In this document: positions 8,652 through 18,787 of the stretch, piece after piece
How the letters are laid out: each line of letters begins with the position of its first letter
Position numbering within the stretch: the stretch's first letter is position 1
Made by a program: the position numbers and the translations under genes
NCBI GenBank assembly: GCA_947623745.1
Contig: CANQHN010000001.1
Coordinates: 62,001 to 126,000 of the forward strand
Reading direction: 5' to 3'
From: an uncultured Oscillospiraceae bacterium
Lineage (GTDB): Bacteria > Bacillota > Clostridia > Oscillospirales > Oscillospiraceae
Length of the DNA stretch: 64,000 nt
Notes under the pieces: generated by a model
Told to the model about the DNA's origin: nothing
Databases searched by the model: none
What the model saw: the letters and a program-made list of their open reading frames with translations, nothing else

Positions 8652-11609
8652 TCATACGATTTGGATCAGATGGATGCCGCTCTTGACCGTGGCGTAGGGG
8701 AAGGCGTCGTCGTCCTCCAGGGGAGCGATCCGCTCCACGCCGTCCTGGTCGAAGCGGCCCTCCAGCAGGATGCTGCGCACCAGCTTCACATTGGGGGTAT
8801 CCCGGACGGTCTGCCAGACCTGGTCCACCCGGAGCTGGCTGCCGATATCCCGCTCCCGCCAGCGCACGTCGATCAGCTCCTCCAGACGGCGGGCGATCTC
8901 CTGCTGGGTGGCGGCGCTCCGGTCCAGGTCGTCCATCTCCACGGAGATGGAGCTGCCCACCGTGATGACGGTAGAGCCCACCACGTGGAGCCGCCCCTCG
9001 GCCAGCATCACGCAGTCGCACCGCCGGGAGAGCTCCTCATAGATGCGCTGGCACAGGTCGTCCGTGACCCGCCGGCTGTCCGCGCCGCCGCACTCCACCA
9101 CCACGCTGACGTGGCCGGGGGCGTAGGCCCCCCGCTCGTCCCGGCCGGGGAAGCACTTCACGTGCCGGGCCTGGGGGAAGTGCAGGGCCACGATCTCCTC
9201 GAAATCCCGGGCGCCGGCGGCCCGGCCCCGGTTGCGCAGACCCTTGTTGGCGATGGCGTCCGCCTTCTCCGGGGACATCCGGTCGGTGCCGCCGCTCATG
9301 GGGGCCAGGTTTTCCGCCTGGCTGATCCGGGGCAGGGCACCCACCAGGCCGGTGACCGCGCCCGCCGGGGCGTTCCCCCGGCTGCCGCCGCCGAAGGTGT
9401 AGTGCACCAGCAGGTTCTCCAGCCCCGCCGGCGGGACCCGGCCGTGGATGCCGTCCCCGAAGGTGACGGTCCCGGTATAGGGGTCCATCTCGTAGCTCCG
9501 GTCGTCGGGGGCGCACAGGGCCAGGGCGGCCGTCCGCTGCCACTGCACCCAGCAGTGGGTCAGCACCCGGTCGTCCCACTCCAGCCGCACCCGGCCGGGG
9601 AGGGTCTCCTCCAGCTTCTGCGCGTCGGACACCGGCAGCTCACCCACCTCGTCCACCCACACCTGGGCGTCCAGCACGGGGAAATTGAGCAGCTGCAGGG
9701 TCTTGTTGGCCTCGTAGACCTCGGTGGAAAACCGTTCGTCCTCCGCCAGCTCCCGCTGGACGGCGGGGACGATGTTCAGCCCCACATCCTTTACCCAGGG
9801 GACGCCCCCGGGGTTGGGCTGGAAGGAGCTGCGGCACAGCCGCAGCCAGTGGCCCTCCGTCCCGAAGAGTTGCCGCGCGGGCAGGACATTGGGCAGATAG
9901 AGCAGGGCCACGCCGGGGTGGAGCAGGTTCCGGGTCAGATCCACCCACCGCACCGGCTCGAACCGGCTGCCGGTCCAGGCCTCGAAGCGCAGCTTATCGT
10001 CCAGCTTGGCCCGCCCCGCCACGTCGAAATAGAGGGACAGGGGCATGGCGTTGGGGGAGCGGTCAAAGCACAGGTACATGGCGGCGGGGGTGTCCTCCAG
10101 AGCGGTGAGGGCGGGCAGGCCCAGCTGGGCCGTGCCGGACACGTCCTCCAGCAGCACCCGCTCGCCGTTGTTCTCCGCCTGGCACCAGTCCGCCGGAATG
10201 GCCTGGGCGTAGTCCCAGGAGCAGTCCGCCTGCTTCAGGAAGGGCACCACCCACCGGGGATTGGGGGAGAACTCATTGGCCATATAGACCACCCGCGCCC
10301 GGATGTACTGCCCTTCCTGGGCGTTGATCTCCACGGCCTCCAGGTCGGCGGGCACATCGAAGGTCAGCTCCAGCGGGCCGTCCTTCCTGCAGGAGAAGGG
10401 GTTCCGGTCCCCGGCCACGTCCAGGGGCCGCCAGCCCGCGCCGTTGTAGTACTCCCAGGCCACCTGCTCCACATAGACGTCATCGGGCACCACGGTGGTG
10501 GCATCCCGCTTGTCGATGATGCGCTGGTTGAACTGGTACTGGGGCGCCGTCTCGGAGGGGTCGGTGATCACCGGGGCGATATCCAGCCGCAGATTGACCC
10601 TGGCCCCCCGCTTGGAGAAGGCCTGGTCGGAGCGGAAGTAGCAAAGGCTGTAGGCCGCGGGGCGCTTGCCCAGGCAGTAGTCCCCCGCCGCCAGATCCAG
10701 CGGCACGTCCCCGCAGGCCGCCGAGTCCACCGGGACCCGGTCCGCCGGGCGGCTCCTCAGGCGGATGCTGTCCAGCACCAGGTGCTCGCCGGCGGGGTCG
10801 CCCTGGTAGGAGATGGAGCGCCGGAGGACATCCGCGGGGGCGCCCTCCTCCCCCTCTCCGTCGGGGACGGCGGTGAAGGCATCCCGGCCGTCATAGCGCA
10901 GCTCCAGCACGCCGCCCTCTTTGATCTCAACCGCTGTAAAGGGGATCTCCTTCTCGCCGGACCGGAAGGTCCACCGGCCCCGCTCAGGGTCAGCCAGCCG
11001 GGCGGCGGTCTCCGCGGCGGTGAAGCCGGCCTGCTGGCACAGCTCCGCCTCCACCACAAAGGGCCCGGACAGGGTCAGCACATCGTCCTGGCCGAAGGAG
11101 AACCGGTGGCGCTGGAGGTTCTCCCCGCCCGCCGGGGCGAAGAAGGGCCTGGGCCGGTCCAGCTCCACCGCCTCGATGACCTCCGAGCGGGGGTCCGCAT
11201 AGTACAGGGCGGTCAGCCGGGCCGGAGTGGACTGGATGGCCCGCTCCGTCTCGTAGACGATGTTCTCCCCCTCAGGCCCTTCGGTGAACACCTGGGTGCC
11301 CTTGGGCACGGGGACGGGCTCCTCCACTGTGTCGTGGGCGGTGAACTGCATCAGTCCGGCGGCGGACACCGGGTCGGGCATCCGGAAGCCGGTCATGTTC
11401 AAAAATTCGGTGTAAAGCTTCTCCGGCAAGGAGTTCATCCGGTCCACCGTCTGGTAGAACAGGTCGCCGAAGATCTCCGCCAGAGCGGCGCCGGGGTCGT
11501 CCCGGTCCCCCTCATACCGCCACTCGGGGGTGTAGGACCGGGCGTGGGCGGCCAGCTGGGCCATGATATCCTCCCGCCGGCGCGGGTCTAAAACCGGGGT
11601 CGCGCTCAT
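8652..11609 (-). CDS. Baseplate J-family protein (Afp11-like)
   Basis: TPEWRYEGDRDDPGAALAEIFGDLFYQTVDRMNSLPEK; MDPYTGTVTFGDGIHGRVPPAGLENLLVHYTFGGGSRGNAPAGAVTGL; overlaps next gene start (ATGA). Confidence 0.85.
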   Translation of the reverse strand: MSATPVLDPRRREDIMAQLAAHARSYTPEWRYEGDRDDPGAALAEIFGDLFYQTVDRMNSLPEKLYTEFLNMTGFRMPDPVSAAGLMQFTAHDTVEEPVPVPKGTQVFTEGPEGENIVYETERAIQSTPARLTALYYADPRSEVIEAVELDRPRPFFAPAGGENLQRHRFSFGQDDVLTLSGPFVVEAELCQQAGFTAAETAARLADPERGRWTFRSGEKEIPFTAVEIKEGGVLELRYDGRDAFTAVPDGEGEEGAPADVLRRSISYQGDPAGEHLVLDSIRLRSRPADRVPVDSAACGDVPLDLAAGDYCLGKRPAAYSLCYFRSDQAFSKRGARVNLRLDIAPVITDPSETAPQYQFNQRIIDKRDATTVVPDDVYVEQVAWEYYNGAGWRPLDVAGDRNPFSCRKDGPLELTFDVPADLEAVEINAQEGQYIRARVVYMANEFSPNPRWVVPFLKQADCSWDYAQAIPADWCQAENNGERVLLEDVSGTAQLGLPALTALEDTPAAMYLCFDRSPNAMPLSLYFDVAGRAKLDDKLRFEAWTGSRFEPVRWVDLTRNLLHPGVALLYLPNVLPARQLFGTEGHWLRLCRSSFQPNPGGVPWVKDVGLNIVPAVQRELAEDERFSTEVYEANKTLQLLNFPVLDAQVWVDEVGELPVSDAQKLEETLPGRVRLEWDDRVLTHCWVQWQRTAALALCAPDDRSYEMDPYTGTVTFGDGIHGRVPPAGLENLLVHYTFGGGSRGNAPAGAVTGLVGALPRISQAENLAPMSGGTDRMSPEKADAIANKGLRNRGRAAGARDFEEIVALHFPQARHVKCFPGRDERGAYAPGHVSVVVECGGADSRRVTDDLCQRIYEELSRRCDCVMLAEGRLHVVGSTVITVGSSISVEMDDLDRSAATQQEIARRLEELIDVRWRERDIGSQLRVDQVWQTVRDTPNVKLVRSILLEGRFDQDGVERIAPLEDDDAFPYATVKSGIHLIQIV

Positions 11610-12025
11610 TCCGCTCCGCCCCCTTCCGAACCCTCTGTGACGTAGAAGGGATAGACGTGGTTATAGCGGTTGTTGGTGCTGCGCACCGTGTAGCTGACGT
11701 TGACCACCAGCGACCCGGTCTGCCGGTCGGAGCCCTGGGTCTGGATCTCCACGTCCCGGATGCGAGGCTCCTGCTCCAGCAGTACCAGCCGCAGCTGGTA
11801 GGCGATGGTATTGGACATGGAACCGAGCGTGGGGGAAAAGACGTAGTCCAGGGTTTTGGACCCGAACTCGGGCCGCATGACCCGCTCCCCCTGGTAGGTC
11901 CGCAGGATGATGCCCACAGACTCCTGGATGTCCTCCTCATACTCCGACATGGCGATCTTCCCTGTCTTTGGGTCTACCTGGAGGGGAAATTTCAGCCCCC
12001 GGCCCAGGAATCCTCTCTCGTCCAC
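11606..12025 (-). CDS. gpW/gp25-like baseplate wedge protein (Afp9-like)
   Basis: GRGLKFPLQVDPKTGKIAMSEYEEDIQESVGIILRTYQGERVMRPEFGSKTLDYVF, a classic gp25-like signature. Confidence 0.92.
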   Translation of the reverse strand: MDERGFLGRGLKFPLQVDPKTGKIAMSEYEEDIQESVGIILRTYQGERVMRPEFGSKTLDYVFSPTLGSMSNTIAYQLRLVLLEQEPRIRDVEIQTQGSDRQTGSLVVNVSYTVRSTNNRYNHVYPFYVTEGSEGGGAE

Positions 12026-12091
12026 TTGTCCTCACCTCGCTTGCGTATGCTGGTCGTTCTCAATGGGCCGCCTGGCGGCCCCTCTGGAGCG

Positions 12092-12877
12092 CTAGTTGAT
12101 ATTCACAATGGCGCCCTTGACGGTGGTGGGCCCGGAGGCCTGGAGGGTCAGGGTGGCGCTGGCCTTGACCTCGGCCTGGGCGCCCTGGATGGCCACCTTG
12201 GCGCTGCCCTTCTCCTCGATGTTGGCGCCCTGGATGGACACCTTGCTGCTGGCCTTCTGGGTGATATTGCCCGCGGACTCCAGGACGATGGTGGTCTTGC
12301 CCGCGGAGAGGGTGAGCTTGGTCTTGGCCTTCAGCTCCACGTTCCCGCCCTTCAGGTCCATGGTCAGGGCGTTCTCCCCCTTCTTGTCCTTCAGGGAGAC
12401 CGCCTGTTTCTCGTCGTCTATGATCAAAGTGGTGCCCGAGGGGAGGGTGAGAGTCACCTTCTCCTTCTTGTCCTCGTCGTGGAACAGCAGCTCGGTGCCC
12501 TTGGGGGTCTTGATGGAGAACTCCTGGACCTTGCCGTCCTTGATGACGTAGGGCGGCTTCACCTCGGTGTTCCAGAAGGCCCCGATGACCATGGGCCGGT
12601 GGGGGTCGCCCCCCAGGTAGGCCAGCACCACCAGGTCGTCCACGTTGGGGAAGAAGAACTGGCCGCACTGCTTGCCCCCCAGGGGGGCCATGACGTAGCA
12701 CCAGTCGGTCTCCTCTTTGTTCTCGTTCTCGATGGGCAGGCACTTCACCCGGTTGAGCTTGTCCGGATCGTTGACGTTGGTCACCTTGGCCAGGGTCAGT
12801 CCCGACCGGGCCATCTGCCGCTCATAGCTCTGTCCCGAGGCGGCCAGCGCCTCCTGGAATTGATCCGCAATGCCCAT
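12092..12877 (-). CDS. Baseplate spike protein gpV/VgrG-like
   Basis: ADQFQ...SGLTLAKVTNVNDPDKLNRVKCLP..DWCYVMAPLGGKQCGQFFFPNVDDLVVLAYLGGDPHRPMVIGAFWN; OB-fold then repetitive beta-helix. Confidence 0.9.
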   Translation of the reverse strand: MGIADQFQEALAASGQSYERQMARSGLTLAKVTNVNDPDKLNRVKCLPIENENKEETDWCYVMAPLGGKQCGQFFFPNVDDLVVLAYLGGDPHRPMVIGAFWNTEVKPPYVIKDGKVQEFSIKTPKGTELLFHDEDKKEKVTLTLPSGTTLIIDDEKQAVSLKDKKGENALTMDLKGGNVELKAKTKLTLSAGKTTIVLESAGNITQKASSKVSIQGANIEEKGSAKVAIQGAQAEVKASATLTLQASGPTTVKGAIVNIN

Positions 12878-13971
12878 CAGGCCTTAGCCCCCTTGAATTC
12901 AAATATGGTCCGATAGCCGTCGCTCTGGTCGAAGCGGTGGTGGACCTTGCTGATAAAGTAGCTGCCCTTGGCGTCCTGGTCCTGGCCGGCGATCTCGATG
13001 TACCGCCCCGGGATGATCTCCGGGATACCCAGGCAGGTGCCCTCCCCGGAGACGAAGTCCATGGCCAGGCTGTCCAGCCGGGCCTGGGCCAGTTTGGTAC
13101 ACTCCTCGGCGGTGCGGACATATTCGCAGTACTCCCGGAGCACGGCGGTCTTGAACTTGGGGGCCAGCTGGGCGGCGGACTTGCCGCTGCCCCCGGCCTT
13201 GACGGTCTTGGCGCTGCCCTTGATGAACTTCTGGTTCACGTCCCGGCCCCAGACTACTACCTCCCCCACCTGGTTCTGCAGGGAGACCCGCTTCTGGAAC
13301 TCCAGCAGGCTCACCCCGATGGTCAGGGAGATGATGGGCTTGGTGGTGCCCACCACGTCGTCGAAAATCAGCTCCCCGTTGACGCACAGCAGGCTCATGC
13401 AGTACCGCTCGGCCAGCAGCTTGAGGTATTTGAAGTCGTCCAGCCGCTCCTTCACCGGCGGCACGTCGGAGGCGGCCAGGTTCCCCACCTTGACACTCTT
13501 GGCGTATCCGGCGGACACCGCCTTTTTCAGCAGCTCCTCCACCACCTGCTTGGGCTTCTTCTTCCCGCCGTAGTAGGGCTCCTTGCAGTTCATCAGGAAC
13601 CCGAACCCGTCCACGCCGGTCACAGTGATGCGGGCGGCATCCCTTCCATAGTCCAGGACGCACTCGTCCACATAGCCGTAGAAGAGGTCCTCTTTCTTGA
13701 CGTAGCCGCCCTGGATCTCCAGCTTGGCGCCCACCTGGATGGTCTTGGTCAGCTTTTTCAGCCACTCCGACTTCTGTAAGTCGTACATGCCGCCGATGAC
13801 GAACCGGCAGCCTCCCGCCGAGCCGTCGGCGCACAGGTCCACCTCCAGGGTGTCGATGGGGTACTCGGTGCTGTCCAGCTTGGTGCCGTTCACCTTGATC
13901 AGGAACGCGGGGCCCCGGAACTCATCATATTTGGAATTGAGGGCTTTAAAGGTGTAGCTCCCCTTGTCCAC
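12877..13971 (-). CDS. Late control gpD-like spike hub protein (Afp8 N-terminal-like)
   Basis: LLAERYCMSLLCVNGELIFDDV, ITVTGVDGFGFL; immediately upstream of gpV-like gene. Confidence 0.85.
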   Translation of the reverse strand: MDKGSYTFKALNSKYDEFRGPAFLIKVNGTKLDSTEYPIDTLEVDLCADGSAGGCRFVIGGMYDLQKSEWLKKLTKTIQVGAKLEIQGGYVKKEDLFYGYVDECVLDYGRDAARITVTGVDGFGFLMNCKEPYYGGKKKPKQVVEELLKKAVSAGYAKSVKVGNLAASDVPPVKERLDDFKYLKLLAERYCMSLLCVNGELIFDDVVGTTKPIISLTIGVSLLEFQKRVSLQNQVGEVVVWGRDVNQKFIKGSAKTVKAGGSGKSAAQLAPKFKTAVLREYCEYVRTAEECTKLAQARLDSLAMDFVSGEGTCLGIPEIIPGRYIEIAGQDQDAKGSYFISKVHHRFDQSDGYRTIFEFKGAKA

Positions 13972-14005
13972 GCACCCCGCCTCCCTTCTCTCAGATTCGC
14001 CGGGT

Positions 14006-14734
14006 CTATTTGATCAGCGCCGGCAGGGACAGCCGCTCGCCGGAGCGCAGCAGCCGGGGATTGACCAGGCCGTTGGCGTCCGCGATGGCCCTCCACTGCT
14101 CCGGCTGTCCGTACTCCTTGGCGGCCATGGCCCACAGGGAGTCCCCCTGGCACACTGTCCGGAATTTGCTGGTGTCCGGGGAGTTGAGAGGATTGCGCAG
14201 GTTGCTCTTTAAGGGGGCGACCTCCTCCACAAACGTACACTGGAGCCAGGCCCGGACGGGCATCCCGTTCTCAGTGAACCTGACAAAGTTCTGGGAGCAG
14301 GACACCAGATACCCCTCAAACTGGAGGGAGGACCACTCCAGATAGACCGAGGGCGGATGGTGCGTCTTGTCGTCGATGATCATCAGGTTGTAGATCTTTT
14401 GGGTGTACTCCCGCACATCCACGAACTTGGTCAGGGAGGGCAGGGCGCTGTTGGCGGTGAACTTCGCTCTGTCCGCCAGTCCCCCGCCCACCTCGGCGCC
14501 GGCGGACATGCTGTCGAAAAAGAGTTGGAACTGGAGCGTCTCCAGGCCCCCGCACACGAACTGGGCCATGGGGGAGTTATAGGCCATGCCGTCCGTCGGC
14601 TGGTAGTGGACCTGCCGGCTCTGGACATAGCTCTCGGGGTTGTAGAGCACCTGGAAGGCCTTCTGGTCCTCCGGCTCGATGGTCATTTTTTCCAGAGGGA
14701 CTAAAATGTTGGGGTTTGGAATGCCCAGATACAT
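14006..14734 (-). CDS. CIS tube-associated LysM protein (Afp7-like)
   Basis: AFQVLYNPESYVQSRQVHYQ...QFQLFFDSMS; C-terminal LysM (RTVCQGDSLWAMAAKEYGQPEQWRAIADANGLVNPRLLRSGERLSLP). Confidence 0.9.
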   Translation of the reverse strand: MYLGIPNPNILVPLEKMTIEPEDQKAFQVLYNPESYVQSRQVHYQPTDGMAYNSPMAQFVCGGLETLQFQLFFDSMSAGAEVGGGLADRAKFTANSALPSLTKFVDVREYTQKIYNLMIIDDKTHHPPSVYLEWSSLQFEGYLVSCSQNFVRFTENGMPVRAWLQCTFVEEVAPLKSNLRNPLNSPDTSKFRTVCQGDSLWAMAAKEYGQPEQWRAIADANGLVNPRLLRSGERLSLPALIK

Positions 14735-14772
14735 CCTGACGGCCTCCTTTCGGCGCGCTCAAACGAATTGGC

Positions 14773-17700
14773 TCAGAGGCCCAGCCGCCGGCGCTCCCGG
14801 CGGATGCGGTCCTCAATGATCTTGTATACCTGGTCAGCAGTCCGCCGGATCTCCGCGTCGCTGATGCGGACGGTCTGGGGCTGCACCACAGCGGACTGGT
14901 CGGCCTGCTGCCGCTCCCGCAGCTGGGTGGGCACCATCGGCGGCTGCCACCCGGGGGCGGTCCACTCCACCATCCGCTGTCCCGCCGCCTGGGCCGGGCC
15001 CTGGAGGGGCACCGCGTAGGCGGAGGCGCTCCGGAAGCCGCCCTGGACCTGCTGGAGCGGGGAGAGGGCCGGCTGGTCCGGTGAGGGCTGACTGGGGACA
15101 GCCTGCCCCGCCGCCTGGGCCGCGGCGACCTGCTGCCCAACCGGAGGCAGTCCGATCAGCGGCACCTCCGCGGCCATCTGGCCGCCAAGGAGCTGTCCGG
15201 CCGCGGTCATATCGACCTGTCCCGCCTGGGAGGAGATGTTCCGGGCCACACCGATGGCGGTGGGGTCCCCGCTCCCGCCGGTCAAATCTTCGCTGTTTTC
15301 CTCGAAAAATCTCTGGGCCCAGTCCGGCACGTGCACGGTCTGCCGGTCCGCAGGCCGGGCTGTCTGCCCGGCGCTCTGCCCCGCCGACTCCGGGGGCGGC
15401 GGCGTCATGGGCCCGGCGGCCTGCCCGTAGGTCAGCTCCATGGGCTCGGGCCCCGCAGCGATCTGCCGCACCTCCGCCAGGGCGGCGCCGGAGCGGCCGG
15501 TTTCCGCCGCCGGGGAAGTCCCCCTCGGGACCAACTCGGCGTGGGGTACGGAGGCGCCCGTCTCGCCCCCCGCGGTGCGCTCCGGGGCGGACGGTATCTG
15601 CTGGAAAGCGCCCCTTTTCGCCGTGGTCAGGAGCTGTCCTGTCAAACTCTGCGCGCCCGGTGTGCGGGCGGGCGCGGATGTCCCCGCTGTCACGCGGATA
15701 TCCCGTGCGGCGGAGGAGAGAACATTGATCTGGGGGGCCTGCAAGGCCGTCTCCGGTCCCTGGGCGGCGCTTTCCGCCGCCGGGCCAGCCGTCCGCGCTC
15801 CCCTGCCCGACCCCTTCCCGGTGCTCCCGGTACGGGAGGCCGAGGGGCCTGTCTCCAGGTCCTGGCGGGCTTTTTCTGTCCGCCGGGCAGCTCGTTTGGC
15901 ATCCCCGGCCGGTTTTCCGGCACTCTGGGCCGCGGGTCCGCGCTCCACCCCAGCGGGGGCGGTCCCGTCCTCCGGCTGGCCTGTGTAAAAGACCAGCTCC
16001 TCGCCGGCCGCGGCGGCTGTGAGGGCCGCCCGCTCCGCCGGAGTGAGCTCTCCGGCCTGTCCCGGGACCGGTCCGGGGGCTCCGGGGATGGGCCCCTGCC
16101 CTGCCGTCGTCTCCAGGCCCGCCGCGATGCGGATCTCCCGCGCGGTGGGGGAGAGCGCGGCCGGCCCCTCCGCCCGGGCCATGCCGGGCACGGATGGGCT
16201 TGCCTGCACTGGGGAGGCCTTCCTCCCTTCGGACACAGGTGCTTTCAGCGCCTGGGCTGCTTCTTGGCTCTCCGATGGGCCTTTTTCTGCCGCGCGAACC
16301 GTCTCCCGGCTCTCCGGCGCACCCTTTTCCGCCGCTCGGACCGTCTCCCGGCTCTCCGGCGCGCTCTTTTCCGCCGTGCGGGCCGTCTCCCGGCTCTCTG
16401 GCGCGGACACCCTTGGCGTCGAAAGCGGCTTTTGCCCCTTCCCTGCGGGGAACTCCGGCGCTGGGGCCTGGTTTTCACGGCTCTGTCCCGCCGCCGGCTT
16501 CACCGGCTTGCTCCCGGCCGCCTTTGCCGGCGGGAACGCGGGCCGGCCCGCCTGGAGGGGCGCCTCGGTCTCACGGGATTCGGTGCGCAGGATCAGCTCC
16601 TCGCCGGGGATCGCGGCGGCCTGGAGCACGGCCTGCTCCGTCTGGGAGATGCCGCCGGGCTGTGAGAGGGACGGTTCAAGGGCACCGGCCCGCGCCTCCG
16701 CCGGGATGAGGCCGTCAGGCCGCGGCCAGGTCCGCCCGGTGGGGGTGGGTGAGGACTCCCGCTCCCCGGGTGTCTCGACTGTCTCCGGTCCCGCCGCCCG
16801 CCCCTCCCGCGGGAGGGCAGAGGGCGCGGCACTCCCCTTTTCGGATTCGGCACTCCACGCCGGCGCGCCGGACAGGGAAACAGGATTTTCCCCCTCCTGT
16901 TGGGGTCTCCCCGGTGCCGGGACAGGCCCCTGGACCGCTGACGCCGCATCCTCGGGCCCCTCCGTCCGGGGCGTATGGGTACTGCCGGCCGCCCGGCCCC
17001 GCTGGGGACGGGGCTCCGACAGGTGGTTTTCGATTTGAGATGTGAGCTCCCGCTCCAGCTGCCGGGCAGCCTGTCCGGCGGCCCGCTGGGCGGTCTCCAG
17101 GAACGCCTGGTCTTGAACCGGGGCCGCCCCGGGGGCGGCCGCTTCCAAGGGGTGGAGCAGCTCCGCCTGGACGGGGGCCGCGGGGCCGGGAATCGTGCTG
17201 GGAATGGCCGTCTCCGCCGGGCGCTCCGCCCCGCCCTGGGGCGCGGCAAAAGGCCCTGCGGCCTCTTTGGCCTCTGTAGCGGGGATCGACCGCGCTTCCA
17301 CCTGGGGATTTACACCGATCCTGAGGGAGATATCCCCACCGCCCGCCTCTCCAGACGCGGCAGGCGCGGTCTCGGTCCCCTGTACTCGGGGCGCCGCTCC
17401 GCCCTGGAGCGGAAGGGTCTCCCCTGCCTCCCCGGCACGCCAGGGGGCATTCGCTTCTGTGGGCAGGGCCCCGGTCTCCAGCTGGCTGGAAACCGGCGCG
17501 TGGGCGCTCTCCGTCTGGAGCTCCGCCGATCCCCCGGGAGTCGAACTCTCCTGGACCGGCTTGGAAAACGGGCGGCCCTCCTCCCGCAGGAGTTGGAGCC
17601 GGCGGACAAACAGTCCGGCCTGCCTCGCCAGAGTCCCCGGGGCAGCGGTGACTGGACGGTTGCCTGCCTCCGGCATGGCGTCGGCGTCCAGGTACACCTC

Positions 17701-18777
17701 GGCCTGGGGGAAACCCGCCATCTGCGCGGTTTCCCCGCCCTGGACAGGGAGCTCCCGGGCGCCGCCCGCGGCGCTCTGGAAATACCGCTCCGCTGAGGCC
17801 GCCCCGGCGCCGGTCTCGCCCGTCAGGGCCGCCCGGGAGCTGGGGAGGACTGCGGAGAATCGGATATGCTGGTGGATGGTCTGGTAAAAATTGTGGTAAA
17901 AGTTCTGCTGGAGGTCTCCGCCCCTTTGGATGGCAGCGGAAACGCCGCCTGCCTCCAGTGCTCCCGGAGCGGTCTGGGCCGCGGGCTCCTCCCACTGAGG
18001 CAGGGTCGCAGATTCATCTTTCCCTCTTGGGGCGGAGCCGCCCTTTTCCGCCGGGGCGGTGGGATATGTAGGCTCCGTCCGGACCTCCGGAATAGACAGT
18101 TCTGAAACGAACTTCTGTGAAGTAGAAATGCTTTCTTGCTTGTGTGTCGGGCCGCTTTTCGCCGCCTTAGTGGCGGGACGGGCGGGCTCTGTCAGGGCCT
18201 GCGGAGCGGACGCTCCCGGGACGGATTTCTGTGAAGGAGAAACGCTCTCTGGCTTTTGGGCCGGGCCGCTTTTCGCCGCCTGGGCGGCGGGACGGGCAAC
18301 CCCTGCTGGGGCTCCCGGAACGGACGATCCCATGGCGGACTGCTGTGAAGGATAAACGCTTTCCGACTTTTGGACCGGGCCGCTTTTTGTCGCCTGAGCG
18401 GCGGGACGGGCAGCGGTCTGGCCCTTCACCGGGACGGAAAACTGTTCCCGGACGCGGACGGCCCGCTCCAGGATGCGCTGGACGGTCTCGATCCGCTCCT
18501 TCTCCTCTTTTCCCGCCCGATCCAGGGCCTCCAGCACCAGCTTCAGCTCTACCTGGATATTGGCATTGGCGCTCTGAACGGGGGCGGGGCGGTCCTGGGG
18601 CTCCTCTCCCTCCTCCAGCAGGTCCATGGGCACATAGGGATAGACCCCCTCCTCCTGGCCGGTCCGGGCCAGGATCTCCTGGGCCAGGGCCTGACTCAGC
18701 GCACCGAAGGGGGACAGGTTCAGGCGGCCCCGGGAGAGGACGCCCATATCCGGCTTTGTGACGGCGATATTATCCAT
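14773..18777 (-). CDS. 1334-aa Pro/Ala/Glu-rich low-complexity protein with internal repeats; candidate non-canonical tape-measure or cargo protein
   Basis: Single long ORF in the phage tape-measure position (just before the LysM gene), degenerate internal repeats (ESRETxRxAEKxAP, AARPAAQAxKSGPxxKxES), basic C-terminus IIEDRIRRERRRLGL. Confidence 0.7.
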   Translation of the reverse strand: MDNIAVTKPDMGVLSRGRLNLSPFGALSQALAQEILARTGQEEGVYPYVPMDLLEEGEEPQDRPAPVQSANANIQVELKLVLEALDRAGKEEKERIETVQRILERAVRVREQFSVPVKGQTAARPAAQATKSGPVQKSESVYPSQQSAMGSSVPGAPAGVARPAAQAAKSGPAQKPESVSPSQKSVPGASAPQALTEPARPATKAAKSGPTHKQESISTSQKFVSELSIPEVRTEPTYPTAPAEKGGSAPRGKDESATLPQWEEPAAQTAPGALEAGGVSAAIQRGGDLQQNFYHNFYQTIHQHIRFSAVLPSSRAALTGETGAGAASAERYFQSAAGGARELPVQGGETAQMAGFPQAEVYLDADAMPEAGNRPVTAAPGTLARQAGLFVRRLQLLREEGRPFSKPVQESSTPGGSAELQTESAHAPVSSQLETGALPTEANAPWRAGEAGETLPLQGGAAPRVQGTETAPAASGEAGGGDISLRIGVNPQVEARSIPATEAKEAAGPFAAPQGGAERPAETAIPSTIPGPAAPVQAELLHPLEAAAPGAAPVQDQAFLETAQRAAGQAARQLERELTSQIENHLSEPRPQRGRAAGSTHTPRTEGPEDAASAVQGPVPAPGRPQQEGENPVSLSGAPAWSAESEKGSAAPSALPREGRAAGPETVETPGERESSPTPTGRTWPRPDGLIPAEARAGALEPSLSQPGGISQTEQAVLQAAAIPGEELILRTESRETEAPLQAGRPAFPPAKAAGSKPVKPAAGQSRENQAPAPEFPAGKGQKPLSTPRVSAPESRETARTAEKSAPESRETVRAAEKGAPESRETVRAAEKGPSESQEAAQALKAPVSEGRKASPVQASPSVPGMARAEGPAALSPTAREIRIAAGLETTAGQGPIPGAPGPVPGQAGELTPAERAALTAAAAGEELVFYTGQPEDGTAPAGVERGPAAQSAGKPAGDAKRAARRTEKARQDLETGPSASRTGSTGKGSGRGARTAGPAAESAAQGPETALQAPQINVLSSAARDIRVTAGTSAPARTPGAQSLTGQLLTTAKRGAFQQIPSAPERTAGGETGASVPHAELVPRGTSPAAETGRSGAALAEVRQIAAGPEPMELTYGQAAGPMTPPPPESAGQSAGQTARPADRQTVHVPDWAQRFFEENSEDLTGGSGDPTAIGVARNISSQAGQVDMTAAGQLLGGQMAAEVPLIGLPPVGQQVAAAQAAGQAVPSQPSPDQPALSPLQQVQGGFRSASAYAVPLQGPAQAAGQRMVEWTAPGWQPPMVPTQLRERQQADQSAVVQPQTVRISDAEIRRTADQVYKIIEDRIRRERRRLGL

Positions 18778-18787
18778 AGACGTTCTC

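Noticed and set aside
8595-11591. 998-aa plus-strand ORF
   Set aside because: Exact antisense of the baseplate J gene; GC-frame artefact with no domain features
16000-16710. Plus-strand ORFs 16019..17038 and 16194..16709
   Set aside because: Antisense of the 1334-aa protein; composition mirrors its repeats
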